This document shows positions 1 through 6,201 of a DNA stretch of 6,201 nucleotides, piece after piece; position 1 is the first letter of the stretch; each line of letters opens with the position of its first letter. This DNA comes from Chloroflexota bacterium (GTDB lineage: Bacteria; Chloroflexota; Dehalococcoidia; SHYB01; JACPQI01): assembly GCA_016190545.1 (NCBI GenBank), contig JACPQI010000189.1, positions 1 to 6,201 on the forward strand. Reading direction: 5' to 3'. A program made the position numbers and the translations under genes. The notes under the pieces are model-generated. The model was not told the origin of the DNA and ran no database searches. It saw only the letters and a list, made by a program, of their open reading frames with translations.

Positions 1-261
1 AGGGCCGTCCCAGGCCATAAAGCGGTGCAGCCCGCCCGCCTCCCGCACGATGTCCGCGCCTGGCCGCAGCATGAGGTGATAGGTGTTGGACAGCACCAGG
101 TCTGCGCCGATAGCCCGGAGGTCGTCCGGTCCCAGCGCCTTCACCGTGCCCTGCGTGCCCACCGGCATGAACACGGGTGTCGGCACGTCGCCGTGCGGCG
201 TGCGTAACACGCCTACCCGCGCGCCGCCGTCCCCCCGCTCAATGAGAAAGCTCACCGCCAT
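1..261 (-). CDS. tgt: Queuine tRNA-ribosyltransferase (tRNA-guanine transglycosylase), N-terminal part
   Basis: This enzyme exchanges guanine at the wobble position (34) of GU(N)-anticodon tRNAs for a queuine precursor (preQ1 in most bacteria), in the cytoplasm. The window contains the first 87 codons, starting at ATG 261-259 and running off the left edge. Recognition rests on [13 protein letters not shown] (residues 31-43), [10 protein letters not shown] (59-68) and [12 protein letters not shown] (76-87), all hallmarks of the family's N-terminal TIM-barrel strands. The cut falls just before the expected DSGG segment, so the catalytic aspartates and the zinc site are not visible. The reading frame is open throughout. 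No Shine-Dalgarno sequence precedes the ATG. A possible -10 (TAAGAT, 274-269) ends 7 bases before it, so the message may be leaderless or nearly so. The gene is divergent from pepA. The family assignment is secure; the start codon is likely. Confidence 0.93.
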   Translation of the reverse strand, partial: MAVSFLIERGDGGARVGVLRTPHGDVPTPVFMPVGTQGTVKALGPDDLRAIGADLVLSNTYHLMLRPGADIVREAGGLHRFMAWDGP

Positions 262-268
262 GCTGCTT

Positions 269-297
269 ATCTTACGGGAACTCTGTTCCTGTGAGAA
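269..297 (-). promoter_or_regulatory. Candidate tgt promoter, possibly leaderless
   Basis: Reading the minus strand, TTCTCA (297-292) and TAAGAT (274-269) each match four of six positions of the sigma-70 -35 and -10 consensus. They are separated by exactly 17 bases. Transcription would begin about at the tgt ATG (261), which would explain why no ribosome binding site is seen. The palindrome GGAAC-N3-GTTCC lies inside the spacer. The two hexamers are individually weak, so this is a prediction from spacing and position only. Confidence 0.3.
277..289. promoter_or_regulatory. Palindrome GGAAC-TCT-GTTCC, possible operator
   Basis: The 13-base sequence has perfect 5-base arms around a 3-base centre and sits between the tgt and pepA starts, inside the predicted tgt promoter spacer. 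A repressor binding here would block RNA polymerase. The arms resemble the GAAC...GTTC LexA box of Gram-positive bacteria, but that box has a 4-base centre, so LexA is not supported. The regulator is unknown, and the site could be chance in GC-rich DNA. Confidence 0.25.
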
Positions 298-341
298 AGG
301 GGTCTCCTGCCTCTGTCGACCCTGAAGGCCAAGGCTGCCTA

Positions 342-371
342 TTGCGTCTCCCCTGTAGTTTTCTAGATAAT
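342..371 (+). promoter_or_regulatory. Candidate pepA promoter
   Basis: TTGCGT (342-347) matches three of six -35 positions, and GATAAT (366-371) matches five of six -10 positions, with an 18-base spacer. An overlapping alternative -10 is TAGATA (364-369, 16-base spacer). Initiation would fall near 377-379. That leaves only about 10 bases before ATG 388 but about 34 before ATG 412, so it favours the downstream start. This AT-rich patch stands out from its GC-rich surroundings. Confidence 0.35.
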
Positions 372-402
372 CACTACGGGAAATTACATGCCGCAGGCCG
401 GA

Positions 403-407
403 AAGGA
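403..407 (+). promoter_or_regulatory. Ribosome binding site favouring pepA start at 412
   Basis: AAGGA ends four bases before ATG 412. The spacing is somewhat short, but it is the best Shine-Dalgarno match in the region. The competing ATG at 388 has only GGGA (378-381) upstream, which would lie at the extreme 5' end of, or outside, a transcript from the predicted promoter. Confidence 0.4.
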
Positions 408-411
408 CTCC

Positions 412-1932
412 ATGAACATCCGCGTTGTCCTGGGCGATATCGCAGGTCAGCCAGCCGATGCAGCCGTCATCAACCTCTTCGAGGGCGTCACGCAACCGGG
501 CGGCGCTACAGGCGCCGTCGACCACGCCCTGGGTGGCGCCATCACGCAGGTCATCGCCACCGGTGAGGCTAAAGGCAAGAAAGGTGAAATCACCCTCCTC
601 CACACCTTTGGCAAGACCACTCCAGCCCGTGTCGTCATCGCCGGGCTTGGCAAGCAAAGCGACTTCACGTACGACAGCACCCGTGTCCTGATGGCGGAAG
701 TCCTGCGCTTCCTCCGCGCACGGGGCGCCAAGCGCGTCAGCACCATCGTCCACGGCGCGGGCATCGGCGGCCTCGATGTCACCCGCTGTGCCCAGGCCAT
801 CGCCGAAGGCGCGCTCCTCGGCGCTTACCGCTTCGTTCGGCATAAGAGCAAAAGCGACAATAACAGCGACGTCGAGGAACTGCTCATTGTGGAGCGGGAC
901 GCCGCGCGTCTCCCCGCCCTGGAGCAGGGAGTCCGCACCGGCCTTCTCCTCGCCGAGAGCGCCAACCTGGCCCGCGACCTGGTCAACGAGCCCGCCAACA
1001 TCATGACACCCACGAAGCTGGCAGAGTCTGCCCGGCGGGTCGCCGCCGAGTGCAAGCTGGAGATCACCGTGCTGGAACGGCCCCAGCTTGAGGATCTCAA
1101 GATGGGCGGTATTCTGGGCGTCGCCAAGGGTAGTGCTCAACCACCCACCTTCACCATCCTCATCTACAAAGGCGACCCTCAGCATCCAAAGCGTATCTTG
1201 GGCCTGGTGGGCAAGGGCATCTCCTTCGATTCGGGTGGCATCTCGCTCAAGCCTGCCAGCGGCATGGCCCGTCAGAAATCGGATATGGCCGGCGCCGCCG
1301 CCGTCCTCTGCGCTACCCGCGCCATCGCCCTCCTCAAGCCGCACATCAACGTTACCGCTCTCCTGCCGTCGGCGGAGAACATGCCGAGCGCCACCGCCCA
1401 GAAGCCCGGCGACGTCCTCACTATTTTCGGAGGCAAGACAGTGGAGGTGGACAACACGGATGCCGAGGGCCGCCTCCTGCTCGCCGACGCCATCTCCTAT
1501 GGCAAGAGCACGCGGGGCCTTTCGCTGATCGTCGATGTCGCCACCCTTACCGGCGCTATGACCTCCTTCTTTGGCGATGTCTGCGCCGGCATCTTCGGAA
1601 CCGATAAGCAGTTCCTCGACCGCATCGTCCAAGCGGGCGAAGCGGCCGGCGAGAAGTTCTGGCCTCTGCCCCTCTTCGAGGAGTACCGCGAGCTCAACAA
1701 CAGCGATGTCGCCGACCTCAAGAACAGCGCTGGCTCCTGCGGCGCCGTCACCGCGGCTTGGTTCCTCGCCGAGTTCGCCCAGGGTGTTCCCTGGGCCCAT
1801 CTGGACATCGCTGGGGTACGTTTCGTTGACCGCCAGCGCGGCTACATCGTCAAGGGTGCCACGGGCATCCCCACCCGCTCACTCGTCCACCTCGCCCTCA
1901 GCCTCGCCGATGACTGGTCCCGCCAGGGCTGA
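412..1932 (+). CDS. pepA: Leucyl aminopeptidase (cytosol aminopeptidase, peptidase family M17)
   Basis: A two-metal aminopeptidase that removes N-terminal residues such as leucine from peptides in the cytoplasm; the family is usually hexameric. The protein has 506 residues from ATG 412. The N-terminal macrodomain-like region spans about 1-160. The catalytic domain opens with [12 protein letters not shown] (190-201). All expected metal ligands are present: K268 and D273 in [12 protein letters not shown]291 in KSDMAGAAA, and D350 and E352 in NTDAEGRL. So are the catalytic K280 and R354. These fall within two positions of the E. coli PepA numbering as I recall it, so the enzyme should be active. 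An in-frame ATG at 388 would add eight residues. I prefer 412 because of its AAGGA site, the predicted promoter, and homologs that begin with an MNI/MKI-V-GDI pattern. The gene is monocistronic in view, divergent from tgt and convergent with the flavin oxidoreductase gene. E. coli PepA also binds DNA in Xer recombination; nothing here shows that role. Confidence 0.96.
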   Translation: MNIRVVLGDIAGQPADAAVINLFEGVTQPGGATGAVDHALGGAITQVIATGEAKGKKGEITLLHTFGKTTPARVVIAGLGKQSDFTYDSTRVLMAEVLRFLRARGAKRVSTIVHGAGIGGLDVTRCAQAIAEGALLGAYRFVRHKSKSDNNSDVEELLIVERDAARLPALEQGVRTGLLLAESANLARDLVNEPANIMTPTKLAESARRVAAECKLEITVLERPQLEDLKMGGILGVAKGSAQPPTFTILIYKGDPQHPKRILGLVGKGISFDSGGISLKPASGMARQKSDMAGAAAVLCATRAIALLKPHINVTALLPSAENMPSATAQKPGDVLTIFGGKTVEVDNTDAEGRLLLADAISYGKSTRGLSLIVDVATLTGAMTSFFGDVCAGIFGTDKQFLDRIVQAGEAAGEKFWPLPLFEEYRELNNSDVADLKNSAGSCGAVTAAWFLAEFAQGVPWAHLDIAGVRFVDRQRGYIVKGATGIPTRSLVHLALSLADDWSRQG

Positions 1933-2004
1933 GGCAACCAGACAGGCCATCGGTCATAAGAACACGGCTCGGCCATCCCTCCGCCCGCGCCAAAGGTCTG
2001 GCCG

Positions 2005-4011
2005 TTAGAGCTCTCTCCCTACCTTGTGGCCGTCCCTGATGGGCGCATGGACCCACCGGGGCGCCACGCAGTCGCCAACGCGGTGCAGCTCCTTCACTTT
2101 TCCCTTCAAGGCGAAGTAAAGGTCTTCGTTGGGGATGCGGCCGGTGACGAGGACGACGGTGTCCGCTTCGACTTTCCTCGTGGCCCCGTTCGCCAGATTG
2201 ATCACGGTAGCGCCGTCTTCTTCGATGGTAAGGAGGCTGCTTTGTGGCGTGAAGCGGAAACCCCGCTCTGCCATGACTCTGTATACCCTGTTGCGGGTGA
2301 TAGGGTCCAACTCCGACCCCATGAAGTAGTGCCTGTCGATAATCTCCACATCTTTCCCCTGCCGGGTCAACATGTCTGCCAGAGCAGGCGCCTTGATGAA
2401 GTTCTCCTCGTCCAGGATGAGCACTTTTTGCCCTACCTTGACCTTGCCGAGCAGAATCTCGTCCACCACGGTCACGTGGGGCAAGTCCCAACCGGGGATG
2501 GGCGCTCCGGTCACTTGCTGGAGGCCGTCCCGCCTGGGTGTGGAGCCGGTGGCGACGACCACCGCGTCGGAGGCCTCGCGCAGCACGTCCTGAGCGGTCG
2601 TCTCTTTGCCCAGGACCACATTGACGCCGTGCTTCTTGAGCATGGTCTTGCGCCAGTCGACGTAGTACCTGTTCTCTCCTCTTCCCGGGAGCAGGGCCGC
2701 CAGGTTCATCTGCCCTCCGAGTTCCAGACTCTTTTCATAGAGCGTGACGTGGTGGCCCCGGGCTGCTGCTATCCATGCCGCCTCCATGCCGCCCACACCG
2801 CCGCCGATGACCAGGACCCGCTTTGTCTTCGGGGCCATCTTCAGGGTGCCTATGCCCAGCGTCTTCTCTCTGCCAACAGCGGGGTTCTGGGTGCAGCTCA
2901 TGGGAATGCGCAGCGGCACCACGCCGATGCAGAGCTGGCAGCAGCCGGTGCAGAGGCGAATCTCGTCCAGGCGACCTTCGCGGGCTTTGTTCGCGATCTC
3001 GGGGTCCGCGATGTGGGCGCGGGTCATGCCGATGAGGTCAGCCTGGCCCTCCGCGAGAATCTTTTCCCCTTCTCGGGGGTCCACAATCCGCCCGACCGCC
3101 ACCACGGGGATGTTCACGACCTTCTTCAGCGCGGCGCTGTACCGCACCATGACACCGTGGGGCTCGTACATCGTCGGGTTGACGAGAAACGGCCCGTGGT
3201 GGCCCACGTTGACATCGATGAAGTGGACCTTCCCGGTGGCCTCCAACCTCCGCGCTACCTCCTTCATCTCATCGAAGGACAGCCCGGCAGGCACCAGGTC
3301 GTCGATGGTGAGCCGCATGCCCAGGGCCATATCGTTTCGGGTCACCCGGCTCACCCGATCGATCACGCGGAGCATGAAGCGCATCCGGTTCTCCAGAGAG
3401 CCGCCCCATTCGTCGGTGCGATGGTTCCACAGGGGAGAAAGGAACTGGTGGATGAGGTAGCTGGTACCCGCATGGATCTCGATGCCATCAAAGCCGCCCG
3501 TGCGGGCGTTCTCCGCCCCGATGCCGAAGTACTCGATGATCTCCTCGATCTCCATGGCCTTGGAGGTCTCCTTGAAGCCGACGCCGCCGAGGGCGACTAC
3601 GGACGACGGCGCCAGCGGTGGGTGCCACGAGACGATTCCCGTGTTGTCGGCTCCAGCGTGGCCCAGTTGTATGAAGACCTTGGCCCCATGCTCGTGAATC
3701 ATCTGGGTGGCGAGGCGGAAGCCGGGCACCACGTTTTTGGTGTCCCACGCGCCTCCCATAAAGCCCGGGCTCTTGTACGCGCTCGTGGGATGCACCTGCA
3801 CTACCCCGTCGATGATGAGTCCGATGCCTCCTTTGGCGCGCTCGGCGAAGTAGTACGCGTAGCGCTCCCCGTGATGGCCGGGCTCTCCAGTCGCCGGCCC
3901 CGGCTCCACGAAACCACCCTCGTGGGCCGTGGTCATCAGACGATTCCGCAGGGTGATCGGGCCAATCGTGATGGGGGAGAAGAGGTGCTTGAACTCGAAG
4001 GACTCGACCAT
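2005..4011 (-). CDS. FMN/[4Fe-4S]/FAD oxidoreductase of the 2,4-dienoyl-CoA reductase / trimethylamine dehydrogenase group
   Basis: A cytoplasmic flavoenzyme of 668 residues (ATG 4011); E. coli dienoyl-CoA reductase is of about the same length. Residues about 5-350 form the old-yellow-enzyme FMN barrel (FSPITIGPITLRNR near the N-terminus; HRTDEWGGSLENRMRF at 197-212). C354, C357, C361 and C373 form C-x2-C-x3-C-x11-C for the iron-sulfur cluster. Residues about 399-430 are the FAD-binding fold (GGGVGG 403-408, E426), and VGDC (645-648) closes the FAD site. The usual NAD(P) glycine loop is absent: residues 529-548 read KVLILDEENFIKAPALADML, as in trimethylamine dehydrogenase. E31 replaces the cysteine that covalently holds FMN there. 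Y185 and H272 align by eye with the catalytic Tyr and His of dienoyl-CoA reductase. GAGGTGA (4020-4014) selects ATG 4011; an upstream GTG at 4017 lies inside that site. This is the last gene of a likely operon, 35 bases after the barrel-protein gene. The class is secure; the substrate is unknown. Confidence 0.93.
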   Translation of the reverse strand: MVESFEFKHLFSPITIGPITLRNRLMTTAHEGGFVEPGPATGEPGHHGERYAYYFAERAKGGIGLIIDGVVQVHPTSAYKSPGFMGGAWDTKNVVPGFRLATQMIHEHGAKVFIQLGHAGADNTGIVSWHPPLAPSSVVALGGVGFKETSKAMEIEEIIEYFGIGAENARTGGFDGIEIHAGTSYLIHQFLSPLWNHRTDEWGGSLENRMRFMLRVIDRVSRVTRNDMALGMRLTIDDLVPAGLSFDEMKEVARRLEATGKVHFIDVNVGHHGPFLVNPTMYEPHGVMVRYSAALKKVVNIPVVAVGRIVDPREGEKILAEGQADLIGMTRAHIADPEIANKAREGRLDEIRLCTGCCQLCIGVVPLRIPMSCTQNPAVGREKTLGIGTLKMAPKTKRVLVIGGGVGGMEAAWIAAARGHHVTLYEKSLELGGQMNLAALLPGRGENRYYVDWRKTMLKKHGVNVVLGKETTAQDVLREASDAVVVATGSTPRRDGLQQVTGAPIPGWDLPHVTVVDEILLGKVKVGQKVLILDEENFIKAPALADMLTRQGKDVEIIDRHYFMGSELDPITRNRVYRVMAERGFRFTPQSSLLTIEEDGATVINLANGATRKVEADTVVLVTGRIPNEDLYFALKGKVKELHRVGDCVAPRWVHAPIRDGHKVGREL

Positions 4012-4013
4012 GT

Positions 4014-4020
4014 TCACCTC
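4014..4020 (-). promoter_or_regulatory. Ribosome binding site deciding the oxidoreductase start
   Basis: GAGGTGA on the minus strand is a 7-base match to the extended anti-Shine-Dalgarno complement. Its GAGG core lies five bases before ATG 4011. The GTG at 4017 is part of this element and has no site of its own upstream, so the longer 670-codon reading is unlikely. Confidence 0.65.
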
Positions 4021-4046
4021 GGTGCATTCAGATTGCGGGCCCAGTG

Positions 4047-4757
4047 TTATGCAATCCTCCGAAATACGGCCCTTACGGCATCCAACATTTCACGGAGAGG
4101 TTTTTCTCTCCACCACTCTCTGGGCGATTGAGTGCGAGCCACGGGAATCATCGCTTGCTCCAAAGCCTTGTCGTCGGCCAGTTCGTAGATGTGGAAGTAC
4201 TGATAGGCGCGGGAGGGGCCATCCCACCCATTATAGAGGGGTCCGCGCTCCAGGACGTGGCGCGTCCCGCGGAGAATGCCGGGGCGTTTCAGCGCGTTGG
4301 GCAGGATGACAGTAGCCCAGAACCTGTCCCAGTCCGCTACGGTGTTGGGATCGTGCCAGTTCTGCCTTGTGGTATAGATTCGCTCAGGAAAGTCCAGTTC
4401 CCCCGCCACGCGGCGGTAGACCGCCCGCACCTCGGTAATGAAATCGGTGAAAGGCCGGTCGCCGGGCCATTGCTGGAACGCCTTGGTCTGCTCATTGGGC
4501 AGTAGGGAAGACTGGACCGCGCGTTCGGAGTCTTCCAACTCGTAGATGTGGAGGTACTGGTAGGCCCGAGCCGGCCCCGACCAGCCTTCGTAGCTGGGCT
4601 GCCCCACCACGTTGTAGCGGGCGCCACGCAGGATGCCAGGGCGCTTGAGAGTGGCGGGCATGACCATCTGGTTGTAGAACCGATTGAATTCCTCATCTCG
4701 CTCCGGCGCGAGCCAGTCTAGCCGTACGATATAGAAAAGTTTTTCTTTGCTTGCCAT
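4047..4757 (-). CDS. Protein with two tandem dimeric alpha/beta-barrel (EthD-like) domains, function unknown
   Basis: The 236-residue protein is an internal duplication. Residues about 7-118 and 126-236 align end to end with a constant offset of 119 residues and one small gap near the end. Both copies carry a Y-x2-R-x2-W-x2-P pattern (Y9/Y128, R12/R131, W15/W134, P18/P137), then LKRPGILRG (37 and 156), GW.GP.RAYQY.HIYEL (58 and 177) and VRAV..RR near each end. Identity between copies is about 40% by eye. Pattern and length fit a ferredoxin-like (dimeric alpha/beta barrel) fold, where two such units form one barrel, so this chain may be a fused dimer. Relatives with this fold include EthD, monooxygenase and isomerase accessory proteins. 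I recognise no catalytic signature and assign no reaction. There is no signal peptide or membrane segment. The start is ATG 4757, with GGAG (4768-4765) seven bases upstream. The flavin oxidoreductase gene follows 35 bases later, suggesting a shared substrate or pathway. Confidence 0.85.
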   Translation of the reverse strand: MASKEKLFYIVRLDWLAPERDEEFNRFYNQMVMPATLKRPGILRGARYNVVGQPSYEGWSGPARAYQYLHIYELEDSERAVQSSLLPNEQTKAFQQWPGDRPFTDFITEVRAVYRRVAGELDFPERIYTTRQNWHDPNTVADWDRFWATVILPNALKRPGILRGTRHVLERGPLYNGWDGPSRAYQYFHIYELADDKALEQAMIPVARTQSPREWWREKPLREMLDAVRAVFRRIA

Positions 4758-4764
4758 CGCTCTT

Positions 4765-4770
4765 CTCCTC
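4765..4770 (-). promoter_or_regulatory. Ribosome binding site of the duplicated barrel protein
   Basis: GAGGAG on the minus strand lies seven bases before ATG 4757, a near-ideal spacing. It fixes the start of the gene and argues that it is translated independently of the membrane-protein gene 57 bases upstream. Confidence 0.6.
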
Positions 4771-4814
4771 TAAGAGATGCGCCGGCAGACAGCTCCTCCT
4801 ACGCCGTGGGCCCG

Positions 4815-5027
4815 TTAGTCAACCCACCACTGCCACATTTTCCGCTTGGCGACGGCCGCAGCCAGGGGAGCGACCACCAGCCACAGGGCAATGGTGACGA
4901 CCATCGCCTTGGTGTAGCTGATGGTCGCCAGGCCCAGGTCAGGAGCGAGGATGCCCCAGAAGACCATAGTGAGCCAGGCGCTAAAGAAAAACATGCCGCC
5001 TGCCGTGGGAATCGCAAAGAAGCCCAT
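4815..5027 (-). CDS. Small two-helix membrane protein, function unknown
   Basis: A 70-residue protein that I do not recognise. Two hydrophobic stretches, about residues 11-29 (rich in Phe, Trp, Met) and 41-60 (Ala, Val, Leu), are linked by a short polar segment with D30 and K40. The tail after the second helix is basic and Trp-rich (KRKMWQWW, 61-68), which by the positive-inside rule puts both ends in the cytoplasm. There is no signal peptide cleavage site, no cysteine and no histidine, so metal or haem binding is unlikely. The gene is convincing despite its size because AAGGAGGTG (5040-5032), an almost perfect Shine-Dalgarno sequence, precedes ATG 5027 at ideal spacing. It sits 64 bases after glyA and 57 before the duplicated barrel protein, in the same direction. 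It may be a membrane anchor or a subunit of a transporter or complex; this is speculation. Confidence 0.8.
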   Translation of the reverse strand: MGFFAIPTAGGMFFFSAWLTMVFWGILAPDLGLATISYTKAMVVTIALWLVVAPLAAAVAKRKMWQWWVD

Positions 5028-5031
5028 CGCG

Positions 5032-5040
5032 CACCTCCTT
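5032..5040 (-). promoter_or_regulatory. Strong ribosome binding site of the small membrane protein
   Basis: AAGGAGGTG on the minus strand is a nine-base match to the 16S rRNA 3' end complement. Its GGAGG core is six bases from ATG 5027. It is the strongest site in the window and implies high translation of this short gene. Confidence 0.75.
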
Positions 5041-5091
5041 GTCGCTTAGCATGCCTTTGGAATCCCGCTTTGGCCAGAGCGGCCTCCCGCG

Positions 5092-6201
5092 TCACACGTC
5101 CAGGCCGGGGACGGAGAAGCGGCTGGTGAGCGCCTCGACCTCGCCTAGCGTATTTCGCTGCACTGGTTCATTGCCGAGGTTGGTAAGGCAGCGGTGGATA
5201 AGTCGGGCGACGATGCGCATGTCGCCGGGTCCGAAGCCGCGCGATGTGACGGAAGGAGTGCCCAGGCGGACACCGCTGGCGATGCGCGGCGGGCGTGGGT
5301 CGAAGGGGATGGCGTTGGCGTTGGCCGTGATGCGCACCCGACCCAGGGCGTCTTGGGCGTCTTTGCCGGTCACGCCGATAGGCTGCAGGTCCACCAGCAG
5401 CAGGTGAGTGTCCGTGCCGCCCGATACGATGCGCAAGCCCAGCTTCTGCAACTCGGTGGCGAGGACGCGGGCGTTCTCCAGCACCTTGCGCTGATAGTCG
5501 ACGAAGGACGGCTTGAGGGCCTCCCCGAAGGCCACCGCCTTGGCGGCAATGATGTGCATGAGAGGCCCGCCCTGCACGCCCGGAAACACCAGCTTGTCGA
5601 TGGTCTTGCCCAGCTCGGCGCTGGCCAGAATCATGCCGCCGCGCGGTCCCCGCAGGGTCTTGTGGGTGGTGGTGGTTACGGCTTGGGCATGAGGAATGGG
5701 CGACGGGTGCAGCCCGGCGGCGATGATGCCCGCCGGATGGGCCATGTCCACCATGAGCTGTGCGCCCACCGCATCGGCAATGCGACGGAAGCGGGCGTAG
5801 TCCGTGGTGCGCGGATAGGCGCTGGCCCCAGCCACGATGAGCTTGGGCTTGGACCGGCGGGCGATGTCCTCCACCTCATCGTAGTCGATGGTCTCCGTCT
5901 CCCGGTTCACGCCATAAGAGACGAAGTTGTAGAATTGCCCCGAGAAATTGACTGGGCTGCCGTGGGTGAGATGGCCGCCCTGGTCCAGCCGCATGCCCAG
6001 CACGGTGTCGCCGGGCTTGAGGAGGGCGAAGTAGACAGCCATGTTGGCCTGGGCGCCGCTGTGGGGCTGGACGTTGGCGTGTTCGGCGCCGAACAGCTCC
6101 TTGGCGCGGGCGATGGCCAGCTCCTCCACCTCGTCCACGTACTGGCAGCCGCCGTAGTAACGCTTGCCGGGGTAGCCCTCGGCGTACTTATTGGTGAGGA
6201 C
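5092..6201 (-). CDS. glyA: Serine hydroxymethyltransferase, lacking the N-terminus
   Basis: A PLP enzyme of the cytoplasm that interconverts serine plus tetrahydrofolate with glycine plus 5,10-methylene-tetrahydrofolate, the main source of one-carbon units. The window holds 369 codons plus the stop. The frame is open through the right edge, so roughly 45-50 N-terminal residues lie outside, and the GTG at 6138 is an internal valine, not the start. The first residues read [20 protein letters not shown], a family hallmark. PHSGAQAN and [14 protein letters not shown] follow. The PLP lysine is in [14 protein letters not shown] (fragment residue 181, codon 5661-5659), and D152 and H155 lie in the VDMAHPAG segment. 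SGVRLGTP carries the substrate-carboxylate arginine (fragment residue 312). The C-terminus looks complete. Minor oddities: MAHPAG where MAHVAG or MAHIAG is commoner, and NAN before IPFDPRPP where NKN is commoner. It is the first visible gene of the minus-strand run; its promoter is outside the window. Confidence 0.97.
   Translation of the reverse strand, partial: VLTNKYAEGYPGKRYYGGCQYVDEVEELAIARAKELFGAEHANVQPHSGAQANMAVYFALLKPGDTVLGMRLDQGGHLTHGSPVNFSGQFYNFVSYGVNRETETIDYDEVEDIARRSKPKLIVAGASAYPRTTDYARFRRIADAVGAQLMVDMAHPAGIIAAGLHPSPIPHAQAVTTTTHKTLRGPRGGMILASAELGKTIDKLVFPGVQGGPLMHIIAAKAVAFGEALKPSFVDYQRKVLENARVLATELQKLGLRIVSGGTDTHLLLVDLQPIGVTGKDAQDALGRVRITANANAIPFDPRPPRIASGVRLGTPSVTSRGFGPGDMRIVARLIHRCLTNLGNEPVQRNTLGEVEALTSRFSVPGLDV

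Noticed and set aside
277..289. LexA (SOS) box
   Set aside because: The arms GAAC/GTTC match the Gram-positive type box, but the centre is three bases rather than four, and tgt and pepA are not usual SOS genes.
1970..2004. Possible terminator between the convergent pepA and oxidoreductase genes: CGGCCA (1970-1975) pairs with TGGCCG (1999-2004)
   Set aside because: The stem is only six pairs with a 23-base loop and no T-run on either strand. No convincing intrinsic terminator is visible in the 72-base gap.
2007..2014. AGAGCTCT palindrome at the end of the oxidoreductase gene
   Set aside because: An eight-base palindrome overlapping the stop codon region, expected by chance and without a partner site.
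2744..3460. Open frame of 238 codons on the plus strand inside the oxidoreductase gene, and similar long frames at 1571-2008, 4044-4505 and 5039-5407
   Set aside because: All lie over confident genes in another frame, have low-complexity Arg/Pro/Ser-rich translations and no motifs.
2005..4011. Assignment as trimethylamine dehydrogenase linked to glyA through formaldehyde
   Set aside because: The covalent FMN cysteine and the substrate-site Tyr/His pair are replaced (E31, H180, T183), so methylamine oxidation is not supported even though the C-terminal half is similar.
2026..4131. A 701-codon open frame on the plus strand opposite the flavin oxidoreductase gene
   Set aside because: It mirrors a well-supported gene in GC-rich DNA, where strong third-position GC leaves antisense frames open. 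Its translation shows no recognisable domain, and it also runs into the end of the barrel-protein gene.
5065..5082. Small hairpin CCGCT/AGCGG between glyA and the membrane-protein gene
   Set aside because: Five pairs around an eight-base loop with no T-run; too weak to call a terminator. Read-through into the next gene is more likely.

Overview
The window looks like ordinary chromosomal DNA from a GC-rich bacterium (well over half G+C by eye, strong third-position GC bias, a GTG alternative start, good Shine-Dalgarno sites). There are no mobile elements, CRISPR arrays, tRNAs or rRNAs that I can see. The style of the proteins (an M17 aminopeptidase starting with an [14 protein letters not shown] N-terminus, a two-part flavin oxidoreductase, small barrel proteins) suggests an uncultured Chloroflexota lineage to me. 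That is a weak guess from memory; the sequence has no decisive taxonomic marker.

Layout. Bases 1-261 (minus strand) hold the first 87 codons of tgt, queuine tRNA-ribosyltransferase, cut by the window edge. A 126-150 base divergent intergenic region (262 to 387/411) separates it from pepA, an M17 leucyl aminopeptidase on the plus strand ending at 1932. It holds a candidate promoter for each gene and a palindrome, GGAAC-N3-GTTCC. pepA then converges, across 72 bases, on a run of four minus-strand genes. In transcription order these are glyA (serine hydroxymethyltransferase, 5' end beyond the window), a 70-residue two-helix membrane protein, a 236-residue protein made of two copies of one ferredoxin-like barrel domain, and a 668-residue flavin/iron-sulfur oxidoreductase. 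The spacings (64, 57 and 35 bases) and strong ribosome binding sites fit one transcript.

How they may work together. tgt, pepA and glyA are housekeeping genes. The unassigned part is the three-gene block behind glyA (membrane protein, duplicated barrel protein, flavin enzyme). The flavin enzyme has the domain order of 2,4-dienoyl-CoA reductase and trimethylamine dehydrogenase. Its redox half resembles trimethylamine dehydrogenase (no glycine-rich NAD(P) loop), whereas its iron-sulfur spacing and likely catalytic Tyr and His resemble dienoyl-CoA reductase. The block could be a small reductive or catabolic module acting on an unknown unsaturated or aromatic substrate. Neither substrate nor pathway can be read from the sequence.
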